Below, piece by piece: positions 1 through 11,060 of a stretch of 64,000 nt of DNA (within the stretch, counting starts at the first letter, position 1; every line of letters starts with the position of its first letter). A program made the position numbers and the translations under genes. The DNA is taken from contig CP145409.1 in the NCBI GenBank assembly GCA_036867785.1, forward strand, positions 930,001 to 994,000, read 5' to 3'. This DNA is from Plasmodiophora brassicae (lineage: Eukaryota; Endomyxa: Phytomyxea; Phytomyxea; Plasmodiophorida). The notes beneath the pieces are model-generated. The model made no database searches and had not been told where the DNA came from. It saw only the letters and a list, made by a program, of their open reading frames with translations.

Positions 1-43
1 CCATGGGAGGTGCAATTGCATGTGTGTATATGTATGCAACGGT

Positions 44-801
44 TCAGAGGTCCCTGGTCTCATCGTCCAGTTCGGCTAGGGCGAAGGTGGTCGTGTCGCG
101 TTCGACGTTCACGCTGCGCCTGTTGGCGTTCGGCCTGGTCGGCAGGTAGGCGGCGCTGCCAAAGTTGACGGGCGTCCGGGACCCGGACCCGAGCGTCAGG
201 TTGTTCGCCGTGTTCAGGCTACGCGGCAGGTACGAGTCGAAGTTGCCGGACGACATGGTGAACCCGGGGTAGGCGGCGTTGAACTGGTACTCGGTGCCGA
301 TCGCCGCCGCCGGCTGCTCGGCGATCTGCAGCTGGGGCATCGGCCCCTGGACCTGGTGCTTGATGTCCCAGGCGGCCTCGATGTGGTCCTCGTGCGCCCT
401 GCTGCGATACCGAAGCAGGCGGCGCAGGGGTGACGGCACCCACCGGAAATGGTACATGACGCCGACGACGAGAATGACGAGGCCGCCGACGACGACGATC
501 ACGATGACCGTGCGGGTGATCGTGGGCACGTCGGCGGCCGCCCCCGACTCCAGCGGCGCCAGGCGGCGCGTCGTGGAGCGACACGACCCGGCCTGGTACG
601 ACGAGGTCGGCGAGCATTTCGCGACCGTGATGACCGTGAATTGCATCGCCGACGCCGACGACGTCAGGGCGCCGGCGCGCAGGCGCGTGTTCAGGGCGCT
701 GTTCGGGTCGGGAGCCTGCCGGGCGAGCGCCGACACGACGGCCGCGATCGGCGTGTCGCCCGGCGACGTGGGCGGCAGGATCCAGAACGACGCGTTCACG
801 T

Positions 802-839
<38 letters not shown>

Positions 840-3019
840 AGCGTCACGTGGACGATGCGAGCGCTGTCCAGGATCGGGATGCTCGGGCAGAACGCTGCGA
901 TGACGTCCCGCGCGACGATCTCGTCGGCGTCCTCCGGCAGGTCGGCCGCGGTCACCGACAGCGACATGCTGACGTCGACGGCGTCGACAACGACCGGAGC
1001 GCCGCTGCGCGTCGACGTCATCGTCGTCGGGGCCCTGGTCGTCGGCAACAAATGCTGCGGTGCGCTCCTTGTCGACGCTCGTCGCTGCGTCGACGGGCGC
1101 CGCGATGTCGGGTTTCGGTTACCGGTCGCCCGCCGTGAGGAGCGATTCGCTGATGGAACCGACGTTCGTCTGACGGCGGTGGCCTTCGACGCTGACGCCT
1201 GCCTCGTCGTGGGTGCAACGCTCGACGGGTGTCGGGCTGAAGGACGTCGCGTTGTCGGACGACGCGACGCCGGTTGGCGCCGCGTGGTAGGACCTCGTGA
1301 GGTTGGCTTCCGCGTCGGTCGCCTCGTTGTCGTCGACTTCCCTGGGCGCCGTGTGCCCGTCGACGACAGCCTCGTTGCCAGGCGCCTGGACGATGGGCGC
1401 CGCGTTGAGTGACGACGTGGCGTGGCGGTCGACCGTCGGCTGGTCGTCGGGAGCGCTGCGGTCGGGTGTCTCGTCGTCGGACGACGGCGTGTTGATGGGC
1501 GCCTCGAGGACGGGCGCTTCGTGGTCGCGTGCCGGGTCGCTGTGGATCGACGCTTTGTCGGTGGACGTCCCGTTGTCGGCCCCTTCGACGATGGGCGCCT
1601 GGTTGTCCGATGCCCCGTCGATCGACGTCTCGACGACGACGGCGGCTTCTTCGCGGAAGGCCGTCTGGTTGTCGAACGGCCCGTCGTGGGCGTCCTGGTC
1701 GACCGACGCTTCGTCGTCGGCCGTCGCGTTGTTGAGCGATGCGTTGTGGGCCTCCTCGTTGACGAACGTCGTGTTGACTGTCGCCTCGTCGTGGGCCTCC
1801 TACCAGTTGTCTTGTGCCTCGTCGAGGGCAGCCTCGTTGTCTGTGGCCGTGTCGTCCGACGATGGGTGGTCGTCGGTCGCCTGGTCGAGTGGTGTCGTGT
1901 CGACGGTCGCCTCGTCGATGGCTTCCTAGTTGTCGGCCGCCTCGTCGTGCCTGACCGTGTCGTCCGCCTCCTTGTCGACGAGCGACGTGCTGTTGGCACC
2001 CTGGTTGTCGGGCGACGTGTCGACGGGCGCCTCGATGTTGCCGACCGTGTCGACGGGCGACGCGTTGTTGGCCTCCTGGTCGACGGGTGTCGCGTAGTCG
2101 ATCGTCGTCGTGTTGACGGTCGCCTCGTCGTCGGCCTTCTAGTTGTCCGTCGTCTCGTCGTTGGCTTCCTGGTTGTGGGTCGTCGCGTCGTTGGCTTTCT
2201 GGTGGTGGGTCGCCTCGACGTCGGTTCCCTCGTTGTCGGTCGACGTGTGGTTGGCCTTCTGGTGGTGGGGCGCCGTGTGCTTGGCTTTCTCGTTGTGGGA
2301 TGTCGCGTCGTTGGCTTTCTAGTGGTGGGACGCCGTGTGGTTGGTTTCCTGGTTGTCGGTCGTCGCGTCGTTGGCTTCCTGGTTGTGGGCCGTCGTGTCG
2401 TTGGCTTCCTGGTTGTCGGTCGTCGTGTCGTTGGCTTCCTGGTTGTGGGTCGTCGTGTTGTTGGCTTCCTGGTTGTGGGTCGTCGTGTTGTTGGCTTCCT
2501 GGTTGTGGGTCGTCGTGTGGTTGGCTTCCTGGTGGTCGGTCGTCGTGTTGTTGGCTTCCTGGTTGTCGGTCGTCGTGTCGTTGGCTTCCTGGTGGTCGGT
2601 CGTCGTGTCGTTGGCTTCCTGGTGGTCGGTCGTCGTGTCGTTGGCTTCCTGGTTGTCGGTCGCTGTGTGGTTGGTTTCCTGGTGGTCGGTCGCCGTGTGG
2701 TTGGTTTCCTGGTTGTCGGTCGTCGTGTCGTTGGTTTCCTGGTGGTCGGTCGTCGTGTCGTTGGCTTCCTGGTTGTCGGTCGTCGAGTCGTTGGCTTCCT
2801 GGTTGTGGGACGTCGCGTCGACGGACGCACAGTTATGGGCCTTTGTGTCGTTGGACGCCTCGTCGTAGGGCTCCGGGTTGTTGGACGCCTTGTGGAGTGG
2901 TGTCTGGTTGACGGGCGACGCGTCGTCAAGCGCAACGTCGTCGTCCCGGCAGCGCCGTCCATGACGGCATACAAGATTATCAGCATTGCCACCAGGGCGA
3001 ACGTTCTATGGTGTCCCAT
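44..3019 (-). CDS. Thr/Pro/Arg-repeat single-pass membrane protein
   Basis: No family is recognised. I chose the internal ATG at 3019 over the longer open frame because it starts a good signal peptide (MGHHRTFALVAMLIILYAVM), giving about 991 residues. The ectodomain is dominated by repeats of the type PTTRKPTTRR, perfect in the first third and degenerating later, extremely basic and Thr-rich, so a likely O-glycosylation substrate. A poly-Ser run and a more ordinary globular stretch follow. Near the C-terminus is one strong membrane span (IVIVVVGGLVILVVGVMYHF), then a roughly 100-residue cytoplasmic tail. The architecture is that of a mucin-like type I surface protein. Surface location is inferred, and the repeat number is likely to vary between strains. 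Confidence 0.75.
803..838. repeat. (GAC)n trinucleotide run
   Basis: A pure GAC run of about 12 units, read on the minus strand as a poly-serine tract within the repeat protein. It sits between the repeat domain and the membrane-proximal region, so it would act as a flexible linker. Confidence 0.95.
2140..2815. repeat. 30-bp tandem coding repeat
   Basis: A period-30 tandem array inside the Thr/Pro/Arg gene. Each 60-base line of sequence shows two near-identical units containing ttggcttcctggttgtcggt or close variants. Each unit encodes ten residues on the minus strand. The most homogeneous copies lie about 2390-2800, suggesting recent expansion or gene conversion. The repeat also creates long artificial open frames on the opposite strand. 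Confidence 0.95.
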
Positions 3020-3322
3020 CCTCGCAGCGGGTGCCCCCGGGCGATGGCGCTGACCTCCCATCCAACAAGATTCTGCCCACTTGACCGATCGTACCATCGG
3101 ATCGCTACGTAAGCCATTACATACAGTTGTCAACGAACCTCGCTGTAAACCGGAGATCACGCGCGCGACACAGAACAACGATCGTATTCCAATTCGCGTA
3201 CATATCATCCCGAAGTACACCAATGCGGTATTCAACGTGTTCGAAGTGGCTGCCCTTCCCGATGTCCCCACATGAGCAATGGGGCTGGCAGACAGCCCGA
3301 GAGCGCGCGAGGCTCGCACAAA

Positions 3323-3909
3323 ATGGCGTCAGAGATCCCCGCCCACGTTTTGCCGGTGGCGTCGCTGCCTGAGGCGACGTTTTTGCGTCATTTCGAGGGA
3401 CGGTCGTTCGCGATGGAGTTCAGGGCGTCAGCGGAGGGGTCGGTCGCCCCGCGGGTCGGCATGCGATCGGTGGCGGACGGGCCGGGTCCGTCCATGAGCT
3501 ACAAAGGCGGACTGCATCCCGTCGATGAGCTCCAGCAACGGGTACCCTGGGTGATCGGTGCGGTCGTCGTGGATCTAACGGTCGACGTAGATGGTGCGCG
3601 ATGATATCAACGGGCGCATCCAGCGAATCCGTCACATGCACGGCAACGGGGCAGCACTGATCGCGCAAATGGAGCTCGCGGTTGTTTCTCAGGTGGAATT
3701 CGAACGGGTTTACAAGTCGGCGCCTGTGTCTGACCTCGCTTGAGCAGGCCCAACGACTGCCAGGCCTTCGTTCCAGCAACATTGGCCTGGAAACGCTGTT
3801 GAACACAGGCGCATCGCTAGACGTGACCGACTATCTCAACGACCCCGACTACAGCGAATGCCCCCGGGACTCGCGTGCCATCATGGAGCGGCGTCTCGGA
3901 CTTCTGTAA
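3323..3909 (+). CDS. POMP: Proteasome maturation protein (UMP1/POMP)
   Basis: Chaperone of 20S proteasome assembly, degraded on completion of the particle. Three exons join in phase: 3323-3541, 3591-3692 and 3748-3909, with introns of 49 and 55 nt. The C-terminal part matches the family closely: an AQRLPGLRSSNIGLETLL block, a DYLNDP block, and the terminal RLGLL that equals YKLGLL of animal POMP. The central block (HPVDELQQR, then IQRIRHMHG, then QMELAVVSQ) aligns with the human helix region. Length is about 160 residues, normal for the family. The ATG at 3323 is the first in frame. Divergent from the repeat gene, with about 300 bp between starts. Confidence 0.93.
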
Positions 3910-4093
3910 TCGTGCACGTTCTCCTCCTGGTCGACCCGGCCGAGACTAGAAATACATGCAGACTTGTTGAACTGTGCTACGAGTCTCTGACACGACAGAC
4001 GAGGAAACTGTCGCTCGTCTCGGGATTCGCGGCGCGTGCCGCGGCCGGCGCAATCTGCGGCGCAGATTTCACAGCAACAGGCGGCGGTCCAGG

Positions 4094-4625
4094 ATGGAAG
4101 TGTAAGGCTGCTCGATGGCGAATTGGGGATGCCGGGGTGTAAACGACGTCCTTGATGTAGATTACCGAAGCGCGGCGCGCTGCTGACGGATGCGGAAGCG
4201 CTGCAGTCGCTGCGGGACTGTGCGCGCATCGTGAACGGCAACCGTGACCTGAGCAAGCTGTTCAACGTGCAGGGCAGCTTGTGGATCACGAAAGAGATTG
4301 ATAGTTTCTGTCGTACAACGCCATGTGCGTCGCAGTCGACTGAAGACATCGCAGCGTTTCTAAGTCGTCTCGAAACAGCGATCCCAGGCAAACCATTTTC
4401 CGAGTAAGAGCGCCGCGGGCATCCAATAGCGTTTATGTGGAAGCTGACTAGGCCCGCTGTGTTCTTTATAGCAAAGAAAAGGTTCAGCTGGTCAACCTGC
4501 GTCCCGCATCGCTCGTCGAAGTTCACACGATCATTGATAATAGTGAAGAGCGATTCACGGAAGACGATATCTTGCAACTACTAGACGTTATAGAAGAGAC
4601 TCTGCCAATAAACGAGAGCCGTTAG
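4094..4625 (+). CDS. CRCP: RNA polymerase III subunit RPC9 (CRCP)
   Basis: Stalk subunit of Pol III, partner of RPC8, of the RPB4 fold. Exons are 4094-4101, 4161-4403 and 4472-4625, with introns of 59 and 68 nt. The first exon holds only MEV and part of a codon, yet the phase closes perfectly. Key similarity: RTTPCASQSTEDIAAFLSRL, then EKVQLVNLRPASLVEVH and NSEERFTEDDI, matching the human CRCP blocks TPCRHQSPEIVREFL, EKLQLLNHRP and ESEERLTEEQI. Length is about 134 residues. Its 3' end overlaps the tail of a convergent small gene on the minus strand. Confidence 0.93.
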
Positions 4626-5064
4626 AGATCCGAACGTTCTCCTCTGCACCCGTCTCTCCTTTCTCGTACCTTCGTGATTGATCGTAAATGCAGGGGAAGA
4701 CGACGACGACGCAGATAGGATTTCGGCGCCAGGCAGAGGTTCCGCGCGATGGGCATTCAGCGCCGCCAGGGTTTCCGCAAGGCGATCGCGAATATCGTTC
4801 AACGCTGGTCGCACCGTGTCGGACAGGTATGCGCTGAGCTGAATGAAATTCCTGGCGCGTAACGACTCGTCCCGCCCTCGGCCATGATCGCCTATCATCC
4901 GACAGTCACCATGACAGGCCACACGCAACACGACTGCACGGCTTACTCGCCAAAGCACCGGCGACGTCCTGCGCCGTCGCTGGCTGCAGGCGCTCCAAGT
5001 CGGCAAAGATGTCACTGGTGGACAGATCGGCAGACGACGGCGTCGCGCCACCCGACGCGGCCAT
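4581..5064 (-). CDS. Small hypothetical protein, two or three exons
   Basis: Not recognised. It reads MAASGGATPSSADLSTSDIF, then DLERLQPATAQD. A 55-nt GT-AG intron (about 4891-4945) follows, and the frame resumes as NFIQLSAYLSDTVRPALNDI, DRLAETLAALNAH and an SSSSS run. The middle looks like an amphipathic helix or coiled coil, as in small subunits of trafficking complexes, but I cannot assign one. The 3' end is unsettled: the frame either runs to 4581, or a last intron leads to a stop nearby. Either way it overlaps the final exon of RPC9 tail to tail. Confidence 0.5.
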
Positions 5065-5263
5065 TGCGCACTGCTTGGCGCTTCTATTCGGAAAACTAAT
5101 ACCGCTCCCGCCCTGCCTCTGCAGAGACGAGGAGGACGTATAGCCAGCAATGCAGTAAATGGGCAACGGAACGAAATGGTTTGGCATTAGGACGAGCAGC
5201 CACGGGGTGACACTTGAGCTATTTATTGGCCATCTTGGAGGGGATGTGTTGCCTGACTGACAG

Positions 5264-6094
5264 TCAGAACTCCTTCTGCTTCTTGAGGCGGTGCTCACGA
5301 TCCTCCTCGATCGAGAGGCGCACGCCGCCACCACGGGGCAGGGTGACCCACGGCTCCTCGCCCTTACCGATGACGAAGACGTTGTCGATACGCGTAGCGA
5401 ACGTGTGTCCCTTTCGGTCACGGACGCGGACAATGTCGAAGGCGGCATCGTGACGGTCGCGGCCAACGATCGTGCCGATACGGCCACAGTTGTTACCAGC
5501 GGTGATCATCGCCAGCTGGCCGAGGTCGAACTTGATGAAATCGACGACGTTGCCGGTCGTAAGGTCGACCTTGACGGTGTCGTTTACGCGAATGACAGGG
5601 TCCGGGTACCGGATCGTTCGGCCATCGTGCGTAACAATGAATGGAACCGCGGCGAGCTGGCCGAAGTGGTTCGGGTTGCGGCCGACGCTGGTCTTGTTGC
5701 CCTTGGAGAGCTTCTTGACGCGGCACAGCTTGTAGTTAGCCTCGCTCTCCTTGATCTTCTGCAGAAGGAAGCGACCTTTGGTGTCGTACAGAATGCGGAA
5801 GTTCTCGTTGGTCTTCTCAATCGTGACGACGTCCATGAAACCAGCCGGGAAGTTGACATCCGTGCGGACCTTGGTGTCGATCTTGATCGAGCGGTTCATG
5901 ACGATAACCATGCACTCGCGACGCGTAAGCGCATACTTCAGGCGGTTGCGCAGAAGGATAACGAGCGGGATCGACTCTCGCAGCTTATGCGGACCCGGCG
6001 ATGGGCGGGGCGCGAAGATGCCGCCCAGCTTGCTGAGCATCCATTTGCGAGGGGCATTGAGCCGCTTCAAGTGTTTCTTCGGTCCACGCGCCAT
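5264..6094 (-). CDS. RPS4: 40S ribosomal protein S4 (eS4)
   Basis: Intronless frame of 276 residues, slightly longer than the usual 263. The N-terminus [20 protein letters not shown] is diagnostic. It is followed by the S4-like RNA-binding region ([13 protein letters not shown]), the central RPS4 domain ([17 protein letters not shown]-type block) and the KOW motif near [16 protein letters not shown]. The C-terminal helix is Lys/Glu-rich. It acts in the small ribosomal subunit body. Absence of introns in a highly expressed gene, amid intron-rich neighbours, is noteworthy but not rare. Confidence 0.97.
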   Translation of the reverse strand: MARGPKKHLKRLNAPRKWMLSKLGGIFAPRPSPGPHKLRESIPLVILLRNRLKYALTRRECMVIVMNRSIKIDTKVRTDVNFPAGFMDVVTIEKTNENFRILYDTKGRFLLQKIKESEANYKLCRVKKLSKGNKTSVGRNPNHFGQLAAVPFIVTHDGRTIRYPDPVIRVNDTVKVDLTTGNVVDFIKFDLGQLAMITAGNNCGRIGTIVGRDRHDAAFDIVRVRDRKGHTFATRIDNVFVIGKGEEPWVTLPRGGGVRLSIEEDREHRLKKQKEF

Positions 6095-6805
6095 TGTGGA
6101 TCAACACCTCCTAGCAAGGGTAATGTCCAAGCGTGCCGCAGCGACTCCGCGGACCCCGTGGCGGAGTTCATCTATATACGTGCGTGCCCTAATAATGCTG
6201 CAGATGGGTTCCTGTAGATCTCGTGCGAGTTACTCCCTGAACCGCGTTGGCTGTCACGTGTTTGGTATGATTTCGCAGCAAGACTAACGGTACGTGCTAA
6301 AAACTAGTCAAGTACTCCTGTTTTACTCGAAGGTGTGAGGCTTGGATTTGATGTTCCGCGGTCCACATGCGATCGAGTTACAAGAGTCCATGCCCCATGG
6401 CCCATGGAGAATAGTACACGCGTAAAAAATGAGAGTGTTAATTTCACTTCAGACTTGCTTCCATGCGGAGCAGGCCTGCCCCTTTCCGATCCCATCGATG
6501 CCACCGGCACCCTAGTAGATCATTACACATGATTACCCGTATGCGAACCAGTGCTGGGAGTGACTGACGATAGAATCGTAGCGCCTGGAACTTATGCTCT
6601 GACTACATCTTGAAGTCTGGAGACGGCGCAGATGAGCATACGTATGCACACAGCACAACGACACACCGCAAAATGAACATGGCGCACGGCAGGAGTCGAA
6701 ACCGGCTGTCCTGTGCGATTGGCAGCGCAGGTCCCGACCAGTATACCGTGGCTGTGTGAGAGCGCGGCGCATTTTGTGTCTCCGTGAAGTCCGGAAGCAT
6801 TCGCC
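6095..6805. other. Intergenic region, divergent promoter space
   Basis: Lies between the divergent starts of eS4 and TAF11. Short open frames occur on both strands but have no family similarity or splice logic. A tRNA-like stretch at 6681-6753 is discussed among the rejected items. No gene is supported here. Confidence 0.6.
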
Positions 6806-7295
6806 ATGGAAGAGGCTGGCTACAATACGGACAGCAATGACGATATCGACGATCGTATTCTGCCTGACCAGCTCATCTTCAATGAGGGCGCCGTTGCTGA
6901 ACGGAAGTACGACCGCATGTGACGAACGAGGGACCCCTACCACTCATGACGTTTCCAGGACCCTGTACGACAAACTCACGCCCGAGCAGCGCCTGCGTTT
7001 TGAGGCACTGTCTCGATGCAGATTAGCGCCGCTCCACATTCGAATGGCAATGCAGTCTGCTTTGCGGACCAGCCGGAAACCGCCTGAAACCGCCGTCATC
7101 GTCATGAACAGCATGTGCAAAGTGTTCGTCGCCGACCTGGTCCGCCGGTCGGTTATCGTCCAACAGGACTGGGGCCAAACGGGCCCTCTTCGTCCCGTCC
7201 ACATCCGCGAGGCTATTCGGCGGTCGCGACGCCAATCCCACGACCCCGGTTCGTCACCTGCCGCGTCGCAGCGTCGCGAACTGTTCAGACGATAG
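6806..7295 (+). CDS. TAF11: TFIID subunit TAF11
   Basis: Histone-fold subunit of the Pol II general factor TFIID, partner of TAF13. Exons are 6806-6918 and 6959-7295, separated by a 40-nt intron; the phase closes to give RMTLYDKLTPEQ. The histone fold runs from LTPEQRLRFEALSR through LHIRMAMQSALR, VIVMNSMCKVFVADLVRRS and WGQTGPLRPVHIREAIRR. This aligns with human TAF11 blocks such as KVFVGEVVEEAL and GEMPPLQPKHMREAVRR. The N-terminus is short and acidic. Total about 149 residues, shorter than animal TAF11 but covering the full conserved domain. Confidence 0.92.
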
Positions 7296-7408
7296 ATTAA
7301 GATGTCGTCCTGAGGCGACTGATCAGCCGGAGTCATTGACCTAAACTGGTACATAGAGTAAAAAACATGCATATTCATACAATTGTTCGCCCGGTGGCCG
7401 TTGCTCAA

Positions 7409-8568
7409 ATGGTTCCGCGCGCGTACGTGCTGGCGATTGGGCTCGCGCTGACGTTGTCCATCGGTGCGTCCGAAGCCACGGTGAACCTCGTCGTTAACAC
7501 GTGGGCGTTCACGGCGGCTACGGATGCTGCCTGGCGGGTGATGATGAAAGACGGTGCACGCGCCGTTGATGTCGTCGAAGCCGGCTGTGCGACCTGCGAG
7601 GAAGAGCAGTGTGGCGGGACGGTCGGATGGGGCGGTAGCCCGGACGAGAACGGCGAAACCACGCTAGACGCTATGATTATGGATGGGACAACCATGAATG
7701 CTGGGTCAGTTGCCGCCCTTCGTCAGGTTGGCAACGCGGTTGCTGTTGCACGTGCGATTATGGAAGGGACAGAACATACGACGCTCTGTGGCAGTCAAGC
7801 AACCGATTTCGCGTCGACGGCGCTGGGGATGACTCCAAGGGACATATCGAGCGCGCGTTCCAGAGCCGCCCATGACGAATGGAAGGCGAATAACTGCCAG
7901 CCGAACTTCTGGGCCAAGTCTGGCCAGATCCGACCTGATAGCACGCTGCACTGTGGACCGTACAAGTTTGGGAGGTCGAATGGTCAGGCGACGAGGGAAC
8001 CGGTGACCACCAGCCACGATACCATCTCGATGGTTGCCATCGCCGATGGCAACGTCGCATCGGCAACGTCGACAAATGGGGCGACATTCAAAATCGCTGG
8101 GCGTGTTGGGGATGGCCCCATCATTGGATCTGTATGGGCTTGGGGGAGAGGTCCAATCGTTTTGATCCTGAGGGAACGTTTCGCAGGGCAGCTATGCAGA
8201 TACTCGTGTTGGCGGGTGTGGAAGCACAGGCGATGGCGACATCATGATGAGGTTCCTACCGTGCTATCAAGCGGTTGAGAACATGCGCTTAGGTGTGTAA
8301 TCTGATACCCGAATTGTGCTTTGGCTTACCAACGCCTATGTCAGGAATGTCGCCTACCGAAGCAGCGCGAGACGCGATTAACCGTATTGCCGACGTCTTT
8401 CCACACTTCAATGGTGCCGTTATCGCTGTTAACGTTGATGGGATGCATGGCGCAGCAACCCATGGATTTGATCCGTTCCCGTATTCGTTCCGCTTCGCTA
8501 ACGAATCACAGTCGAGCATTGCCTACGTTCATCCGCATCGAGGACGCCGCCCTGTTGCAACGAAATAG
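7409..8568 (+). CDS. AGA: N4-(beta-N-acetylglucosaminyl)-L-asparaginase
   Basis: Lysosomal amidase that cleaves the GlcNAc-Asn bond of glycoproteins. An Ntn hydrolase. Exons are 7409-8131, 8187-8292 and 8345-8568, with introns of 55 and 52 nt. The start at 7409 opens a signal peptide ([19 protein letters not shown]). The autocatalytic site is visible as HDTISMVAI, where Thr becomes the N-terminal nucleophile of the beta chain. Substrate-binding blocks [33 protein letters not shown] and a C-terminal [12 protein letters not shown] are conserved. About 350 residues, as in animals. Tail to tail with the next gene, only 38 bp between stops. Confidence 0.93.
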
Positions 8569-8606
8569 AGGCCTCTTTAGTAGGACAGCCTGCGTGCTTG
8601 CCGACG

Positions 8607-10336
8607 TCAGATCATTTCGAAGTAGCGCTTCCTCTCCCAATCAGTGACCGTCTTGTTGAACGTCTCGAATTCGCTTTGATAGAATCTGGCGTAATGCTCG
8701 ACGACATCGTCTCCAAATGCCTCGCGCGCGAATTCTGATGACTCGAAAGCAGATACCGCTGCCGGCAGCGTCTTGGCAACTTCTGGTATCTGCCGAGCTT
8801 CGTAGATATTGCCATTAAAGCAAGGTGGTGGTTCAAGCTTCTGTTTGATGCCTTCCAGTCCTGACGCTAACGATGCCGCGAAGACGAGGTACGGATTGAC
8901 GTCAGCCCCTTCAAACGTAATCAGCATCATGGCTAGTGGAGCTAGGTGCAGACGGACCTGGGATCCGACACTCAATCCGCAAGCTCTTTCCCTTACCAAC
9001 TGCACGATATCCTGCAGTGCGGTTGTCGTATGACCCTGAACATCACGATCGACGCGTTAGCGGAGGACAAAGCTGGGCCCTAAACCAGGACTACAAGCGA
9101 GGCGTGTTGGTGCCCAAGACGACGATTGAAACCTCTTGTAGGAGTTCACGGTTGGCGCATAAAACGGCATGCAATCTGGAGTGAACTTTAACCAGCCTGA
9201 GCAGCACGATCAGAGACGGTGCTAATATCAAAAGAAACGGTCGACCTGCGAGAAACCAGCGGAACTCATCAGAGCACTTGACTCCGTCGAAATCCTGATC
9301 ACCGACGAACGCGTTGGCCGTGTTGCCATCCGCGTCCTGATGCCATAGGCTGAGATGGACATGGCACCCACTGCCAGTCGCGTCTGTGAACGGCTTTGCC
9401 ATGAAAGTGACGCTACACGTCTTGGCATCGGCTACCTCTTTGAGGCACTGCTTGTAGACGACGTGGCGATCCGACATACAGAGAGGCTCTGCATACTTCA
9501 CGTTCAGTTCGTGCTGTCCAATGCCAGCTTCGCCTTTCGAATTCTCGACGGGAATTCCCGACAACCTAAGTGACTTTTCGTTCGTTTCAAAGGTTACATT
9601 CAGGATGGGTTGTTTGATACCGGAGATGCTTTCTGAATTCAGCAGTGAGGTCCTCTTCACGGGCCGTTTGCAGCAAATGATAATCTTCTACATGGTTGGA
9701 AACCGGGATGATTGCTTCCTGGTCGAAACCAGATTTGTGAGCGTGATCGTACGATGTACGGTACTGGTAGTATTCCAACTCTAGGTGTTAACACGTAGTA
9801 AATCTGAGTTGCCCCTCCATGATCCGCTTTCGCGTACCTGTTGCAGCAAGGACATTGTACCCGCTCTTGTCGGCACGGTCCAGCTGTCGACGAAGCATCG
9901 AGCGAGGTGCGTATTGCACTAAATCGTGAGGGTCTTTGTTATAGTGGACATCACAAAGGACGAGGGCCGCCTCCTCCATCCACGAAGCGATTCGAAGTGA
10001 CGACAAGTCGGGCACCAAATGCATGTCCCCATATCCTATTGGCATCTTATTACGATGCTAACGAACGTGCTGAAAACGTGCTATACCTTTCTCCCAGTTA
10101 GCAAATTTGAATCCGGGAATGGGCGCCATATTCATGTCACACGCCAGCAAGTAATCGCAGCAGTGCGTACCATTGTCCAGGCAATCATGCATGAAGAATT
10201 CAGCGTCGAATCGCTTACCCATCATCCGCCCATAGATATCGGTAAACCCGACAACAACGCTGGACACCGACCCATCTGTACCCACGCATTAGCGCCATCC
10301 ATTGCACGAACCTACCACCCCCGTACTCTGCACCAT
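8607..10336 (-). CDS. Glutamine synthetase type I family enzyme
   Basis: ATP-dependent gamma-glutamyl ligase family (GlnA/PuuA/lengsin type). Exons visible on the minus strand give the N-terminal beta-grasp (VVVGFTDIYGRMMGKRF), then GYGDMHLVPDLSSLR, the region with HVEDYHLLQ, then GEAGIGQHELNVKYAEPL, the nucleotide site KPFTDATGSGCHVHLSLW, and the C-terminal block from LITFEGADVNPYLVFAASL to YFEMI. Four or more short introns interrupt it. The start is taken at 10336 (MVQSTGVV spliced to the DGSVSS frame), which is approximate. Bacterial-type GSI relatives act on glutamate, polyamines or unknown amines, so the substrate is not assigned. Confidence 0.85.
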
Positions 10337-10784
10337 CGACCTCAACTCGTCAACGTTCAGATGCCCTAACGTTGCCTTGCTGGCCAGTCGGCGAATCCCT
10401 CTTCTCCATAGCGGTATCATGACTCAGAGAATGCGCCGCCACACCCGACAGACAAAAAGATGCCCGGCGCCCACCATCACGTGGCCCCGTCATTTCCCGA
10501 CGTTGAATTCCGAATTCGGCACCCAAAACGAACCCCGTCGCGTGGGGCCGACAGGCGAGGAGAGCAAGTGCCCGGGTAGCCCGGTTCGGACACGGTGGCA
10601 GCTCAGTGGACAGCGGCACATCTGTTCTCCCGCTTCGGCTGCTCCTCCTACTGCTGCAAGTTTGGCGGGTCGTTTAGCTGTCGGGAAATTATGACCATGG
10701 GTATACCGTTTCGCTTTCCGCATCATGAGCGACGAACGCCGTTGGTTGGTGCACTTGGTCTTCAACCCGGGCTGTCATCGGGGC

Positions 10785-10982
10785 TCAGGTCTGAACTGAC
10801 TCCGGGATGAACGCGCTTCCAGGTTTGCCAGAGAACATCTTGTCGTGTCGGTAATTGCTGATCGGGTACAGGGACTGGAGCCCGGGTTCGTTCAACGCCG
10901 GCGTGATCGGTATGTTCAACACGGTGTGCCAATCTGTGATAGGTCGATTTCGGATGATAGGATGTTGGGTTATCCTGCACAT
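10785..10982 (-). CDS. Possible small hypothetical exon or gene
   Basis: A minus-strand frame beginning MCRITQHPII and ending FIPESVQT. Codon use is close to its neighbours and the composition looks protein-like (NIPITPALNEPG, SNYRHDKMFSGKPGS), but there is no family match and upstream exons cannot be fixed. It would start head to head with the FYVE gene. The rest of 10337-11060 shows no supported gene. Confidence 0.3.
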   Translation of the reverse strand: MCRITQHPIIRNRPITDWHTVLNIPITPALNEPGLQSLYPISNYRHDKMFSGKPGSAFIPESVQT

Positions 10983-11060
10983 GCTTGGAAGATCGATCTC
11001 GGGTACGGGGGCGATCTTGAGCAGAATCGTGGTTAGGTGGGTGGCAGCGGAGCCGCTGTG

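Noticed and set aside
2140-2815. CRISPR-like regular repeats
   Set aside because: Units are contiguous with no unique spacers, are coding, and the genome is eukaryotic.
1422-3053. Long plus-strand open frame of Val/Gly/Arg repeats opposite the Thr/Pro/Arg gene
   Set aside because: It is the antisense shadow of a 30-bp repeat; a multiple-of-three period keeps every frame open. The minus frame has the signal peptide and membrane span.
6681-6753. tRNA-like stretch on the minus strand with a Gly-GCC-like anticodon loop (CTGCCAA) and a near T-loop
   Set aside because: The T stem has mismatches at both ends, the anticodon stem does not pair with a 7-nt loop, and the acceptor stem pairs only in part. 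At best a decayed tRNA.
10595-10810. Plus-strand ORF MAAQWTAAHLFSRF with several Cys
   Set aside because: Short, no similarity, no splice partners; also antisense to other equally weak frames.
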